Of a stretch of DNA of 64,000 nucleotides, positions 43,300-52,694 are shown piece by piece. Position numbers and translations under genes: made by a program. The stretch's first letter is position 1. Every line of letters begins with the position of its first letter. This DNA is from Saprospiraceae bacterium (GTDB taxonomy: Bacteria; Bacteroidota; Bacteroidia; Chitinophagales; Saprospiraceae): contig JAHBTW010000004.1 in NCBI GenBank assembly GCA_019638385.1, positions 186,001 to 250,000 of the forward strand, given 5' to 3'. Under the pieces are notes generated by a model. That model saw nothing but the letters and a program-made list of their open reading frames with translations, was not told the origin of the DNA and did no database searches.

Positions 43300-45039
43300 T
43301 CATCCATTCATAGAGGCCAGAAACTCATCATTGCCGGAGGTATGCGTCATGTGTTTGAGCAGGAACTCCATGGCTTCGTCGGGTTTCATGTCGGCGAGGT
43401 GGTTGCGCAGAATGAACATGCGTTGGAGCGTATCCCGGTCCAAGAGCAGGTCATCGCGGCGGGTACTCGATTTGGTGAGGTCAATGGCCGGGTAGAGGCG
43501 CTTGTTGGCCAAAGAGCGATCAAGTTGTAATTCCATGTTGCCGGTGCCTTTGAATTCCTCAAAGATGACGCCGTCCATTTTGGAGCCGGTATCAATGAGC
43601 GCAGTAGCCAGGATGGTAAGTGAGCCGCCGCCTTCGATTTTGCGGGCAGCACCGAAGAACTTCTTGGGCTTTTGCAGCGCGTTGGCTTCCACACCGCCGG
43701 AGAGTACTTTGCCGCTGGCAGGCGCTACGGTGTTGTAAGCGCGGGCAAGGCGAGTGATGGAATCGAGCAAAATGACGACATCATGGCCGCACTCTACCAA
43801 TCGCTTGGCTTTTTCGAGTACCACGCCGGCCACGCGAACGTGGTTGTCGGCCGGTTCGTCAAAAGTAGAAGCGACTACTTCGGCATTTACACTGCGTTTC
43901 ATGTCAGTCACTTCCTCCGGGCGTTCGTCCACCAACAATACGATGAGGAAACACTCCGGGTGGTTTTTGGCAATGGCGTTGGCTACGTCCTTGAGCAGGA
44001 AGGTTTTACCGGTTTTGGGTTGAGCCACGATGAGGCCGCGCTGTCCTTTTCCAATGGGCGTGAAGAGGTCAATCATGCGATTGCCGAAATCCTTGCCGGT
44101 ATTGGAAACGGTCAGTTTGAATTTTTCGTTGGGGAACAGCGGTGTCAGGTAGTCGAATGGAACCCGTTCGCGAACGTCCACCGGGTCGAGGCCGTTGATT
44201 TTAGACACCCGCAGCAAGGCAAAGTACTTTTCGCCTTCTTTCGGCGGGCGAATGGCGCCGCGCACAGTATCGCCGGTGCGCAAGCCGAAGAGCTTGATTT
44301 GCGAAGGCGATACATAAATATCGTCGGGAGAAGTGAGGTAGTTATAGTCGGAAGAGCGAAGGAATCCGTAGCCGTCGGGCATCATTTCCAAAACACCTTG
44401 CCCTTCGACGATTCCATCGAGTTCGATGTCAAATTTAGGGCCCGCAGGCGCTTCCGGTTTTTGAGGTTCTGCAGGGGGCGCCTGGTGCTGTTGCTGCACA
44501 GGCGGAGAAGCCGGTTGTTTTGCCTGTGCGAAAGTGCCGGGCCGGCGGAAAGTTGTGATTTCGGGCTCCTGTTCCTCCTCCTCCGGTTCGGGATCGGGTT
44601 GGTGAAATTTCGGCATTTCGTGTTTGGACTGCCGGTTGGGGCTGGGTTGATTGCGTTCCGGAGTGCGTTCTATCACTTTGCGCGCACGGCGTTTGCGATT
44701 ATCCTCCTGCTCCTGGCTATCAAACGGGTCGGAGAGTTTCTCTTCCAACTCGCGGGTATAACTCCGGCTTTTGCGCGGAAAATCATCATCGCCGCCGGGC
44801 AAAACAGCCGGAATATGGGTAGGGATTACAAAATCCTCTTCTTCTTCCTCTACGAGGGAGGGCGCGGCAACGGTTTTACCTCCTTTTCCGGGTTTATCAG
44901 GAGCCAAAGCCTGTTGGTCCAATATCTGAAAAATAAGGTCTTGTTTGTTCAGCTTGCGGTAGCCTTTAATGCCGAGTTTGTCGGCAATGTCCCGTAATTC
45001 GGGAACAAGCATGTCGCTCAATTGCGAAATTTCTAACAT
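43300..45039 (-). CDS. rho: Transcription termination factor Rho
   Basis: A 579-residue Rho. The N-terminal Rho_N helical domain ([26 protein letters not shown]) is separated from the RNA-binding cold-shock-like domain ([15 protein letters not shown]) by roughly 190 residues. That linker is low-complexity and rich in Glu, Arg, Pro and Gln. The ATPase part has Walker [26 protein letters not shown], the Q-loop and the R-loop region [24 protein letters not shown]. Start at ATG 45039. The leader is about 175 bases from the -7 box at 45214. The amylosucrase-like gene follows. Confidence 0.97.
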   Translation of the reverse strand: MLEISQLSDMLVPELRDIADKLGIKGYRKLNKQDLIFQILDQQALAPDKPGKGGKTVAAPSLVEEEEEDFVIPTHIPAVLPGGDDDFPRKSRSYTRELEEKLSDPFDSQEQEDNRKRRARKVIERTPERNQPSPNRQSKHEMPKFHQPDPEPEEEEQEPEITTFRRPGTFAQAKQPASPPVQQQHQAPPAEPQKPEAPAGPKFDIELDGIVEGQGVLEMMPDGYGFLRSSDYNYLTSPDDIYVSPSQIKLFGLRTGDTVRGAIRPPKEGEKYFALLRVSKINGLDPVDVRERVPFDYLTPLFPNEKFKLTVSNTGKDFGNRMIDLFTPIGKGQRGLIVAQPKTGKTFLLKDVANAIAKNHPECFLIVLLVDERPEEVTDMKRSVNAEVVASTFDEPADNHVRVAGVVLEKAKRLVECGHDVVILLDSITRLARAYNTVAPASGKVLSGGVEANALQKPKKFFGAARKIEGGGSLTILATALIDTGSKMDGVIFEEFKGTGNMELQLDRSLANKRLYPAIDLTKSSTRRDDLLLDRDTLQRMFILRNHLADMKPDEAMEFLLKHMTHTSGNDEFLASMNG

Positions 45040-45318
45040 GTTATGGTAGTGATTAAAATTCTCAAAAGGTGGAATTTGAACGCCTTTTGTACAAGGCTTT
45101 TCTCTCCTGCTGCGATATAAGGAGAAGGGATACAGCAAAAATATTACATGAAAAAAGGTGAATACTAAAGCGCGGAGGTACCGAATTGGCGATCATTGGT
45201 CGCTTGCGCTGTGCAAAGGTAACTACTTTTCCAACCAAGTAGTATCTTTGCCCGTCAAAAATAACAAAACTTTTAAAAAAACTCACCGGGCTTTTCCGGC
45301 GGGACAACAACCTTCAAT
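45040..45318. other. Divergent rho/serS intergenic region
   Basis: A 279-base region with two opposed -7 boxes near its right end and a long untranslated leader for rho. No gene or clear riboswitch is seen in the leader. A self-regulated leader would be usual for rho (inference). Confidence 0.5.
45214..45250. promoter_or_regulatory. Divergent -7 boxes of rho and serS
   Basis: TACCTTTG on the minus strand (45214-45221, for rho) and TATCTTTG on the plus strand (45243-45250, for serS). Both match TAnnTTTG exactly. The -33 elements are weak, and each would lie inside the other promoter. Confidence 0.55.
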
Positions 45319-46599
45319 ATGCTGCAACTAAATTTCATAAGAGAAAACAAAGAAAAGGTGCTGGAGGGTTTACGAAAACGCAATTTTTCTGAGGAGCAAC
45401 TCGGCATCATAGAGCAAATATTGCAAAAAGATGACACCCGCAGAACCACACAGGCTGAGTTGGACGCGCTGCTCGGAGAGCGCAATGCCCTGTCGAAGGA
45501 AATAGGCGACCTGATGAAGCAGGGTAAAAAAGAAGACGCCGAGGCCATTAAAGCAAAGGTGGCTGCGGCCAAAGAAAAGGCCGAAACATTGGACAAACTC
45601 CTGACCGATACCAAGTCGCAATTGGACGAACTACTTTATCAGGTACCCAATATTCCGCATCATTCCGTACCTGTCGGAAAGACACCCGACGACAACGAGG
45701 TATTTAAGGCGTGGCCTCATCCGCTGCCCGTTTTGCCCGCCGACGCGCTCCCACACTGGGAATTGGCAAAAAAATACAACGTTTTCGACCTCGAACTGGG
45801 CGTGAAGCTCACCGGGGCGGGATTCCCGGTGTATCGCGGTAAAGGCGCCCGGCTCGAACGCGCCCTCATCAATTTCTTTTTGGATCGGGCCGCTGCTGCC
45901 GGCTACGAAGAGATCATGCCGCCCCTCATGGTGAACGCAGACGCCGCTCGCGCCACCGGCCAATTGCCCGATAAAGAAGCGCAGATGTACTATGTGGAGC
46001 GCGACGATTTGTACCTCATTCCCACTGCCGAAGTGCCGGTTACCAATATCTACCGGGATGTCATCCTCAACGAAAGCGATCTGCCTGTGCGCATGACCGC
46101 TTATACGCCCTGCTTCCGGAGAGAGGCCGGTTCGTACGGCGCGCATGTGCGGGGCCTCAACCGGGTACATCAGTTTGACAAGGTAGAAATCGTTCGTTTG
46201 GAACACCCCGATCGTTCTTACGAGGCGCTGAATGAAATGCTCACGCATGTGTCGGGGTTACTCGATGATTTGGAGTTGCCGTACCGCATTCTTCGCTTGT
46301 GCGGGGGCGATATGGGGTTCACCTCGGCGCTCACGTTCGACTTTGAAGTGTATTCGGCCGCGCAGCAACGTTGGCTGGAGGTGAGTTCTGTTTCCAACTT
46401 CGAGACGTTCCAGAGCAATCGTATGTTGTTGCGTTTTCGCGACGGGAGCAAGCAGAACCGGTTGGTGCATACGCTTAACGGCAGCGCGCTGGCGTTGGCC
46501 CGCATCGTGGCTGCGTTGTTGGAAAACAACCAAACGGAAAAGGGAATTGTTATTCCGCAGGTACTTCAGCCCTATACGGGGTTTGAAAAGATTGATTGA
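45319..46599 (+). CDS. serS: Seryl-tRNA synthetase
   Basis: A 426-residue class II synthetase. The N-terminal coiled-coil arm (about 28-100) recognises the long variable arm of tRNA-Ser. Motif 2 (TPCFRREAGSYG) and motif 3 (NGSALALARIVAALLENNQ) are intact, and so is the serine-binding LIPTAEVPVTN. Length and order are normal. Its -7 box is at 45243-45250. Confidence 0.98.
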   Translation: MLQLNFIRENKEKVLEGLRKRNFSEEQLGIIEQILQKDDTRRTTQAELDALLGERNALSKEIGDLMKQGKKEDAEAIKAKVAAAKEKAETLDKLLTDTKSQLDELLYQVPNIPHHSVPVGKTPDDNEVFKAWPHPLPVLPADALPHWELAKKYNVFDLELGVKLTGAGFPVYRGKGARLERALINFFLDRAAAAGYEEIMPPLMVNADAARATGQLPDKEAQMYYVERDDLYLIPTAEVPVTNIYRDVILNESDLPVRMTAYTPCFRREAGSYGAHVRGLNRVHQFDKVEIVRLEHPDRSYEALNEMLTHVSGLLDDLELPYRILRLCGGDMGFTSALTFDFEVYSAAQQRWLEVSSVSNFETFQSNRMLLRFRDGSKQNRLVHTLNGSALALARIVAALLENNQTEKGIVIPQVLQPYTGFEKID

Positions 46600-46627
46600 T
46601 TTTTAATTACAAAACACAAACACAAAT

Positions 46628-47326
46628 ATGGTTTTCGATCCAGGTTACATGAGTTACATGATTATCGCCGGCGTGTTATCGCTGGTGGGGTTTCTTGTAC
46701 AGAACCAGTTGAAGAGTAAGTTCAAAAAGTATGGCCAGATACCGCTGCGTTCCGGCATGAGCGGCGCCGAAGTGGCGGAAGCCATGCTGCGGCACTACGG
46801 CATCCGCGATGTAAAAGTGGTGGCCGGCCAGGGGTACCTTACCGATCATTACAATCCGTTGACCAAAACGGTGAGCCTGAGCGAGCCGGTGTATCACGAG
46901 CGCAGCATAGCGGCGGCGGCAGTGGCAGCCCACGAGTGCGGTCATGCCGTGCAACACGACCAAGCCTACTCTATGCTCACCCTTCGTTCTGCATTGGTAC
47001 CGGCAGTTCAGATATCGGCTTCTTTGCAGCAGTTTATCCTCATTGCAGCATTCCTCACCGTCAATACCTTTCCGCAAGTCATGCTGGTGGCCATCATCGT
47101 TTTTGCGATTACCACGCTGTTCAGCCTCATTACGCTTCCGGTGGAGTTTGATGCCAGCCGTCGGGCATTGGCATGGTTAGACAATACCGGCGTGGCAAAA
47201 GGCGCGGAATACGACGGCGCCAAAGACGCGCTCAAATGGGCCGCCATGACCTATGTTTCCGCAGCGCTTTCGGCCTTAGTGATGCTGGCATACTTAGTAT
47301 TGCGGTATATGGGCGCACGGCGTTGA
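46628..47326 (+). CDS. Membrane zinc metallopeptidase, YugP-like
   Basis: A 232-residue inner membrane protein of the YugP/zinc metallopeptidase_2 family. An N-terminal helix (YMIIAGVLSLVGFLVQNQL) leads to the cytoplasmic part with the zinc motif HECGH (VAAHECGHAVQHD), then three or more C-terminal helices. The EFDASRRALAWL segment after the middle helices is typical. A role in membrane protein quality control is likely from the family, but targets are unknown. It follows serS by 28 bases. Confidence 0.9.
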   Translation: MVFDPGYMSYMIIAGVLSLVGFLVQNQLKSKFKKYGQIPLRSGMSGAEVAEAMLRHYGIRDVKVVAGQGYLTDHYNPLTKTVSLSEPVYHERSIAAAAVAAHECGHAVQHDQAYSMLTLRSALVPAVQISASLQQFILIAAFLTVNTFPQVMLVAIIVFAITTLFSLITLPVEFDASRRALAWLDNTGVAKGAEYDGAKDALKWAAMTYVSAALSALVMLAYLVLRYMGARR

Positions 47327-47334
47327 GTACGTTT

Positions 47335-47386
47335 CCCGCACGCACGCGTTGGTTGAGCGGAGTCGAAACCAACGCGTGCGTGCGGG
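47335..47386. repeat. Perfect 20-bp-stem palindromic element (REP-like)
   Basis: Arms 47335-47354 (CCCGCACGCACGCGTTGGTT) and 47367-47386 pair without mismatch around the 12-base loop GAGCGGAGTCGA. No T run follows. It sits between the peptidase gene and the frr promoter. The loop sequence with its GGTT/AACC flanks resembles palindromic elements I associate with Bacteroidota intergenic DNA. Confidence 0.85.
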
Positions 47387-47390
47387 ACTA

Positions 47391-47423
47391 CTTGCCGGTT
47401 ATTTCCAAAAAAATCTATATTTG
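47391..47423 (+). promoter_or_regulatory. Promoter of frr
   Basis: CTTG at 47391-47394 and TATATTTG (exact TAnnTTTG) at 47416-47423, spacer 21 bases; 22 bases before the ATG. Confidence 0.6.
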
Positions 47424-47444
47424 CCCACTGAAAAAAGTCATGTT

Positions 47445-48008
47445 ATGCACGAGGAAGTCAATCAATATGTACAAGATGCCGATCAAGCAATGGATCGTGC
47501 CATTGAACACCTTTCGCACGAATTGATAAAAGTGCGCACCGGCAAGGCATCCCCGGCGATGTTGGAGGGCCTGTTGGTTCCGTATTACGGATCGCCTACG
47601 CCGCTCAGTCAGGTAGCCAACCTTTCTACCGGCGATTCGCGCACCATTCTTATCCAACCCTGGGAAAAAAACATGCTCGCCCCCATATCGAGGGCCATCA
47701 TGGAGGCCAACCTCGGTTTCAATCCGCAAGATGACGGACAGGTCGTTCGCATCAGCGTGCCGCCGCTCACCGAAGAGCGCCGCCGCGACTTGGTAAAGCT
47801 GGCCAAGCAACTGGGCGAAGATGCCAAGGTAGGGGTGCGCAGCGCCCGGCGCGAAGCGCTGGAGCACATCAAAAAAGCAATGAAAGCCGGCTTTCCTGAA
47901 GATTCCGGCCACGATTTGGAAAAGGTGGTACAAACGCTCACCGATAAACATATCCAACGAATAGACCACCTCTTAGAAGGAAAGGAGAAGGAAATTCTCA
48001 CGGTGTAA
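47445..48008 (+). CDS. frr: Ribosome recycling factor
   Basis: A 187-residue RRF that, with EF-G, splits post-termination ribosomes. The ATG at 47445 begins MHEEVNQYVQDADQAMDRAI. Conserved parts are LIKVRTGKASPAMLEGLLVPYYG, ILIQPWEKNML, RISVPPLTEERRRDLVK and the C-terminal LEKVVQTLTDKHIQRIDHLL. An upstream in-frame extension to 47349 crosses the palindrome and is not real coding sequence. It converges on a T9SS gene. Confidence 0.97.
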   Translation: MHEEVNQYVQDADQAMDRAIEHLSHELIKVRTGKASPAMLEGLLVPYYGSPTPLSQVANLSTGDSRTILIQPWEKNMLAPISRAIMEANLGFNPQDDGQVVRISVPPLTEERRRDLVKLAKQLGEDAKVGVRSARREALEHIKKAMKAGFPEDSGHDLEKVVQTLTDKHIQRIDHLLEGKEKEILTV

Positions 48009-48049
48009 AAGTACCCCTGAGCAGGTTGAGCGGGTCTTTCCCTCCGCGC

Positions 48050-49552
48050 TCACCGCGCCACCACCACCTTGCCCTGCCCCAGCCGCTCCGATTCCGACCG
48101 CAGCTCCCAGAAGTACATGGCGGCAGGTAGCTCGCTGACATCAATAGTGATGTCGAACGGAAATCCGTCCCACCGAATGTGCCGCAAGGGCCGCCCAATG
48201 GCATCGTATAAGCGAAACTGAAGTGCCTGTCCGCTCCAACGTTGCGGTATTACTACCTGCAACGCATGGCTCGCCGGATTGGGATACACTTTTACAGTGG
48301 CTCCCGGAATGGGTGGGTTGAGCTGTATGCCGAGGGTGTCGCAGGGGCTGCCGGGTAATTCGTACAGGCGATAATTAGGCTGGTTGGGCATCATCCAGCC
48401 GCGGCGGGCGGGTAGGGTAAGACCGATTTCCTCAAAGGCACATGCCTTGCCGCGCTTGTTAGGTTCGTTTATAACATGTAAGAAATTTATAGTAGCCGAG
48501 GAACTCATATATATCTTGCCATCGGGCGCCAACTGCTGCTGGAAGAAAGAATAGTGTCTGGCAGAAGCTATCTCTATCCGCGATGGAGGAATACCCGGTG
48601 CTGCAAGATCAAATTGAAACAATTTCGTACTCCATGAAAGATACAGGAACCGGGAAGAAGGACTGAACCCCACCCCGGTCGGGCCGAAGTCATTGAGTGG
48701 CAGGTCTTCGCGCAGCATATATATAGGATTGGAGAAAGCGCCGCTGCACCGATCGAAGTCCAGCAGTTGTAGGCCGTTGTAAAAATTGGCCATTGCATAC
48801 TTGGTTCCGTCGGGTGAAAAAGCGACCTGACCGCCCCAATTGACGCCTGTCCAACCCCGTCCAATTTCCTGTACGATGGGGCCGTGAAGCCCGTCGGGAG
48901 CAAAACGCCAAACATAGAACTCATTGCTGACCCAATGCGGAAGCACGATCCACCAGTCGCGCCCGTTGGCATGGCGCACAGCGCTGAGGTGTTCCAGAAA
49001 AAAGCCCTGATGAATGAAGCGGTTCTTCTCTGTTACAGCACCCAGTCCCTCCTGTGCAGAGGCATTAATGGTTGTGAGCAAAAGATCGTAGCCGATGTGA
49101 TACAACGGAAGGGTGTCGTATTTACGCAAGTGAAAAAGAAAGTAGTCGTCGGGGTGTTCGGCAAATGCAGGAAGCGCCAGAAGTCCTTGCATAAGGCGGT
49201 AATCGTGTTCCGCACATGAGTTATATGCACGCGTGCCCACGTTGATCTCCTCGCCGTTGTACATTACTTCGTGGTTGCGATTAATAATTTTGCATCCGTT
49301 GGTGTAATACAACACCTGCCCGTCTTTATCACAGATATGTGTATAAGCGTTTAGAAATATTGGAATATTGAAGTATGATGTACTTAAAGGGGGAGTGTGG
49401 AAATCGAATAATATGCCGCCCTGAAGACTGGCAGGGTTGCCACTATTGCTCCTGTATCCATTAATCCATATATAGTCAAATTTATCTTGCGCGCCGGCGG
49501 TAGTCAACCATAATAGAAGGAAGATGAAGAGAAGGTATTTATGTTCGTTCAT
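48050..49552 (-). CDS. Secreted WD40/propeller-like protein with T9SS type A sorting domain
   Basis: A 500-residue exported protein with a signal peptide (MNEHKYLLFIFLLLWLTTAGA). The body has repeated strand patterns with SPDGTKYAMANF, SPSSRFLYLSWS and APDGKIYMSSSA, the signature of a seven-bladed beta-propeller. The start (DYIWINGYRSNSGNPASLQGGILFDF) and the phrases for DKDGQVLYYTNG resemble T9SS proteins annotated as gliding-related or hypothetical. The C-terminus (VKVYPNPASHALQVVIPQ ... AAMYFWELRSESERLGQGKVVV) is a type A sorting domain. Function unknown, surface or secreted. It lies 72 bases downstream of the larger T9SS gene. Confidence 0.8.
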   Translation of the reverse strand: MNEHKYLLFIFLLLWLTTAGAQDKFDYIWINGYRSNSGNPASLQGGILFDFHTPPLSTSYFNIPIFLNAYTHICDKDGQVLYYTNGCKIINRNHEVMYNGEEINVGTRAYNSCAEHDYRLMQGLLALPAFAEHPDDYFLFHLRKYDTLPLYHIGYDLLLTTINASAQEGLGAVTEKNRFIHQGFFLEHLSAVRHANGRDWWIVLPHWVSNEFYVWRFAPDGLHGPIVQEIGRGWTGVNWGGQVAFSPDGTKYAMANFYNGLQLLDFDRCSGAFSNPIYMLREDLPLNDFGPTGVGFSPSSRFLYLSWSTKLFQFDLAAPGIPPSRIEIASARHYSFFQQQLAPDGKIYMSSSATINFLHVINEPNKRGKACAFEEIGLTLPARRGWMMPNQPNYRLYELPGSPCDTLGIQLNPPIPGATVKVYPNPASHALQVVIPQRWSGQALQFRLYDAIGRPLRHIRWDGFPFDITIDVSELPAAMYFWELRSESERLGQGKVVVAR

Positions 49553-49624
49553 GATTAAACAGTATAATCGGTGTAACGAACTTGGCCGTTACGTTATACC
49601 GAAATTAGTTACGACAAATTTATG

Positions 49625-52390
49625 TTACTGAATGATTACCAGAGTGGAGAATACCGCTCCTGCTTCAGGTTGAAATACACAAAAATATATGCCGGGTTGC
49701 CATTCCTGCACGGCGATATTCAATGTGTCAAGGTCTTCATCGGCTCGCTGTACCCGGCTGTACATCTGCCGCCCCCATAGGTCGAGCAGGGTGATGCGGC
49801 CGGCAATACCGGTAGGAAGCTGTACCTGTAGGCTGCTTGCGGCAGGATTGGGCCAAACCCTCCACTCAGAAGCAGGTGAAGCCGCCGCCGGGGTAATTAT
49901 TTCTGATGGCGACATTGCGGGGGAATGTCCTTCTTCCATCCACAGGGCGAGCAGCACAGGATCATTCACAAATCCGCGTGCTGCATACACGGCATCTCCT
50001 GATTCATTAGGGACTTGCCATGCAATAGCGGTAATCAACTCGATACCGGGCGGCTCTTCCCAGTACATGGCCCTGCGGATGGTGTAGTCTGTAATTGCTT
50101 TTCGATTGATTTCCCAAACCTCACTTACCGAAACAGCCGCATTAATAGATTGTGCCTGCTGCAACAGAGGCAAACGGACAGCGCGTAAGGCTTCTTTTAT
50201 TTGAAGCTCCTGCAAACGCAGGCTTTCCAACGCTTCGAGTAGGGGCGCTTTAGCTGCTGCAAGCGCTTGGTTGACGGTCGTATCCTGCTCCAACAGAGAC
50301 AGAGCATCTTCCCATGCAAAGATGCTGTCGGTCAATCCTAAACGGTCCTGATTCAAAATCGAAAGAATCTGCCGGATACTATCGGGAATTTGTAAGGCAA
50401 AAGCCGACATCGCGGCCGCCTGTGCCAATTGCCCTGCACTGTTAGCTGCTTCTGTCGTATAAAACAAATGGGCTGCCGAACCGATGGGCATGGCTTCGGG
50501 ATGTAGCGCCAATTTTAGTACCAATTGCCGTTTCAACTCCCAATACGGCACTGGTGGCAAGGTCAAACTTCCCCCAAGCAGGCGCTGCTCTATGGATGTT
50601 ATTTTTTCAGCAGGTCTTAAAGCGGTACACCAGTTGGTTTCTCCTTCGTTATCAACATCAAACCATCCATTCACCGGATTACGCGGCACAGGCATCAGGG
50701 TGGGCGTATTGTTCTCTACAAAAAACAGCGAATTACTGACGGGAGCCTCACACTGGACCGCCCACGCTGCATATCCCCAGGCGGGGGCCGTCCATACATT
50801 ATGTCGGCGTATCTGCTCTCCTATGCCGGCGGTAGTGTACTGTCCTTCTATCTGCAAGCCGATAGAATGCTCGCCGATGGTGTTTTCTGATAATTCGCTG
50901 TCGGCATTATCGGCAATAAAATGGAAACCATGATAGGTGTGGTTTACAGCGTTCTTGCACAATTGAGTGTGAGGACTATTGCTTACATGAATGGCGCAGC
51001 GGGTTATGTGCGATAAACCGGAAGTGCCTGTTACGGTATTGAACGACACATTATTTCCTCCGGCTACCGCTCCAACCAAAGCGATGCCCCACCAATTTTC
51101 AAGCGGATCGGCAGGAGGAGCGGCACCGTTAAAATGAATAATGTTTTCACCTACATAATAGTTTGTAGCGTGTTCTCCCTCCACGATGATGCCGATAGCC
51201 GATTTTAGCGCCCCATTCACAGTGAGATTATTTTTTGATATCGCACCGGGATGTGCCCCAAAAACATTTTGAGGCGTCAGCGCCCGGATACCGAAAACAA
51301 GATGATCCGTTTCAGTGATTGTGATTTTATTTGATGATATGGTATATGTAGGTCCACCCACAGGAGCCTCTACATGAATTCCCGCCACGCAGCCGTTTTC
51401 CAAAAATAACCGGTTGTCGAACAGTAGAATTTGCTCCCCGGCAATATTGCCCTCTGAAAATATCCCCATCCTGTTAAATTCTCGAAAAAAACAATGCTCT
51501 ACCGTCAGATTGACACCTTGGGTATAAATACCGAAGTCTCCACAATTTCTGAATAAAGTAGCCGTCAATCGCTCTCCGGTTACGGTCAGGCTGCCTCCGC
51601 TTGCATATATACCATACGAGTCGTTGGTATTGCCTGCTTGATCTGCCATTTCCAGAAATAAACAATTGCGTACGCCGACAATCGCATTCTTGGTCGTAAT
51701 CCCGCGCTTCATAAGCGTAAAGGTATTGGTGAAGTTTTCACTACCAAGCGTAATGGAACAATTGGCTGCATCTATACCCGCATACGACACAGCACCGGGA
51801 TCCGGTTGCCCCGTGTAGGGTGCATTTAATGGAGCTGTGCAGGTAAATGTATTATTTTCAAATGCAATGACGTTCACTGCATTTGGAAGTAAGGGCTGGC
51901 TCGGGTCAATAAATATACCCTTGTGATTGCGATTGAAAGTATTTCCTGCCAAACTAAGTTCGGCAGCGCCTCGCACATGTACGGCATATTCAGCGTCTTC
52001 AACGCGGCAATCGAGAAAAAAAAGTTTAGCTGAACCAAGCAATACGATTCCTTTCCACATTTGTTCACACGCGAAGAAATCAGACTGTAAGCCGCTCAAT
52101 TGACGGTTCGTCCATACTACGATCCGTCCCTGGGGCGCTATCCGAACCCTACAGTCCCAGAAGAAAAAAGAGGAAGCATCTACTATTAAGGTGCCGTTGA
52201 TCTGTATGTTTTGGCCTATATACCCCGGCATACCCAAATTGGAAACTAAGGTATTACTTGACGCATCCACGCCGATTATCACATCGGGTACAAAGTCGGT
52301 ATTGATTTCGCAGAGCGTATCTTCATCTGCAAGCGCAGGCATTGCCGGGCGAAAATGCCAGGCGGAGAGGAGCGTGGCGGCAGTCATCAT
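49625..52390 (-). CDS. Large secreted parallel-beta-helix protein with T9SS type A sorting domain
   Basis: A 921-residue exported protein. Residues about 60-500 contain many parallel beta-helix-like rungs (AAELSLAGNTFNRNHKGIFID, GSLTVTGERLTATLFRNCGDFG and similar). The middle from about 620 is helical, and the C-terminus is WRVWPNPAASSLQVQLPTG ... WQPGIYFCVFQPEAG, a type A sorting domain. The right-handed beta-helix fold is common in pectate lyases and adhesins. No active site can be assigned. The annotated ATG at 52390 gives a signal peptide with a poor basic region. An ATG at 52430, separated by a nine-G tract, is out of frame by one base and could switch expression. Confidence 0.75.
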   Translation of the reverse strand: MMTAATLLSAWHFRPAMPALADEDTLCEINTDFVPDVIIGVDASSNTLVSNLGMPGYIGQNIQINGTLIVDASSFFFWDCRVRIAPQGRIVVWTNRQLSGLQSDFFACEQMWKGIVLLGSAKLFFLDCRVEDAEYAVHVRGAAELSLAGNTFNRNHKGIFIDPSQPLLPNAVNVIAFENNTFTCTAPLNAPYTGQPDPGAVSYAGIDAANCSITLGSENFTNTFTLMKRGITTKNAIVGVRNCLFLEMADQAGNTNDSYGIYASGGSLTVTGERLTATLFRNCGDFGIYTQGVNLTVEHCFFREFNRMGIFSEGNIAGEQILLFDNRLFLENGCVAGIHVEAPVGGPTYTISSNKITITETDHLVFGIRALTPQNVFGAHPGAISKNNLTVNGALKSAIGIIVEGEHATNYYVGENIIHFNGAAPPADPLENWWGIALVGAVAGGNNVSFNTVTGTSGLSHITRCAIHVSNSPHTQLCKNAVNHTYHGFHFIADNADSELSENTIGEHSIGLQIEGQYTTAGIGEQIRRHNVWTAPAWGYAAWAVQCEAPVSNSLFFVENNTPTLMPVPRNPVNGWFDVDNEGETNWCTALRPAEKITSIEQRLLGGSLTLPPVPYWELKRQLVLKLALHPEAMPIGSAAHLFYTTEAANSAGQLAQAAAMSAFALQIPDSIRQILSILNQDRLGLTDSIFAWEDALSLLEQDTTVNQALAAAKAPLLEALESLRLQELQIKEALRAVRLPLLQQAQSINAAVSVSEVWEINRKAITDYTIRRAMYWEEPPGIELITAIAWQVPNESGDAVYAARGFVNDPVLLALWMEEGHSPAMSPSEIITPAAASPASEWRVWPNPAASSLQVQLPTGIAGRITLLDLWGRQMYSRVQRADEDLDTLNIAVQEWQPGIYFCVFQPEAGAVFSTLVIIQ

Positions 52391-52419
52391 GGCTAAGAGG
52401 AGTTTAAAGGTTCGGGTTA

Positions 52420-52430
52420 CCCCCCCCCAT
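52420..52430 (-). promoter_or_regulatory. Poly-G contingency tract before the beta-helix gene
   Basis: On the minus strand ATG (52430-52428) runs straight into a tract of nine G in total (52428-52420), then TAACCC. With nine G this ATG soon meets a TAA. With eight or eleven G it would be in frame with VTRTFKLLLAMMTAAT and so with the gene, giving a proper signal peptide. Confidence 0.55.
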
Positions 52431-52640
52431 TTGCAACAGGGTGTTTGCGTGTTTTAAATGTGGCGTGAGCTTTCAGCTTCATGCTAAGAAGGTTTTAAAT
52501 GAGAGTAAAAATTTTTGTCAGGTGCAAATAACGTGGAATAAATCGGAAGATACAAAGGGGGATTTAAAAATTAACATTGGCGGTGCTTTGCCAAACTACC
52601 TGACAGAGCACTCCGTTTCGGATAGAAGTATATGGCTGAA
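52431..52640. other. AT-rich intergenic stretch
   Basis: No gene, repeat or promoter is recognised between the poly-G tract and the tRNA-Pro remnant. Confidence 0.5.
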
Positions 52641-52694
52641 GACAAGATTTGAACCTCCACGCCGCAGGCGTGGCCCCCAGCCGTGTACGCTACC
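52641..52694 (-). pseudogene. tRNA-Pro remnant carrying a palindrome
   Basis: Reading the minus strand, GGTAGCGTACACGGCTGGGG matches the D-loop/anticodon part of the intact tRNA-Pro (19 of 21 bases over the full segment), and AGGTTCAAATCTTGTC matches its T arm (15 of 16). Between them the 3' anticodon strand and variable loop are replaced by CCACGCCTGCGGCGTGG (52657-52673). Both ends of the tRNA are missing. Confidence 0.8.

Noticed and set aside
43672..44997. 441-codon open frame opposite rho
   Set aside because: Rho has complete motifs; the reverse frame shows no domain.
47349..47444. N-terminal extension of ribosome recycling factor
   Set aside because: It translates the palindrome and the promoter region; RRF homology begins at the ATG at 47445.
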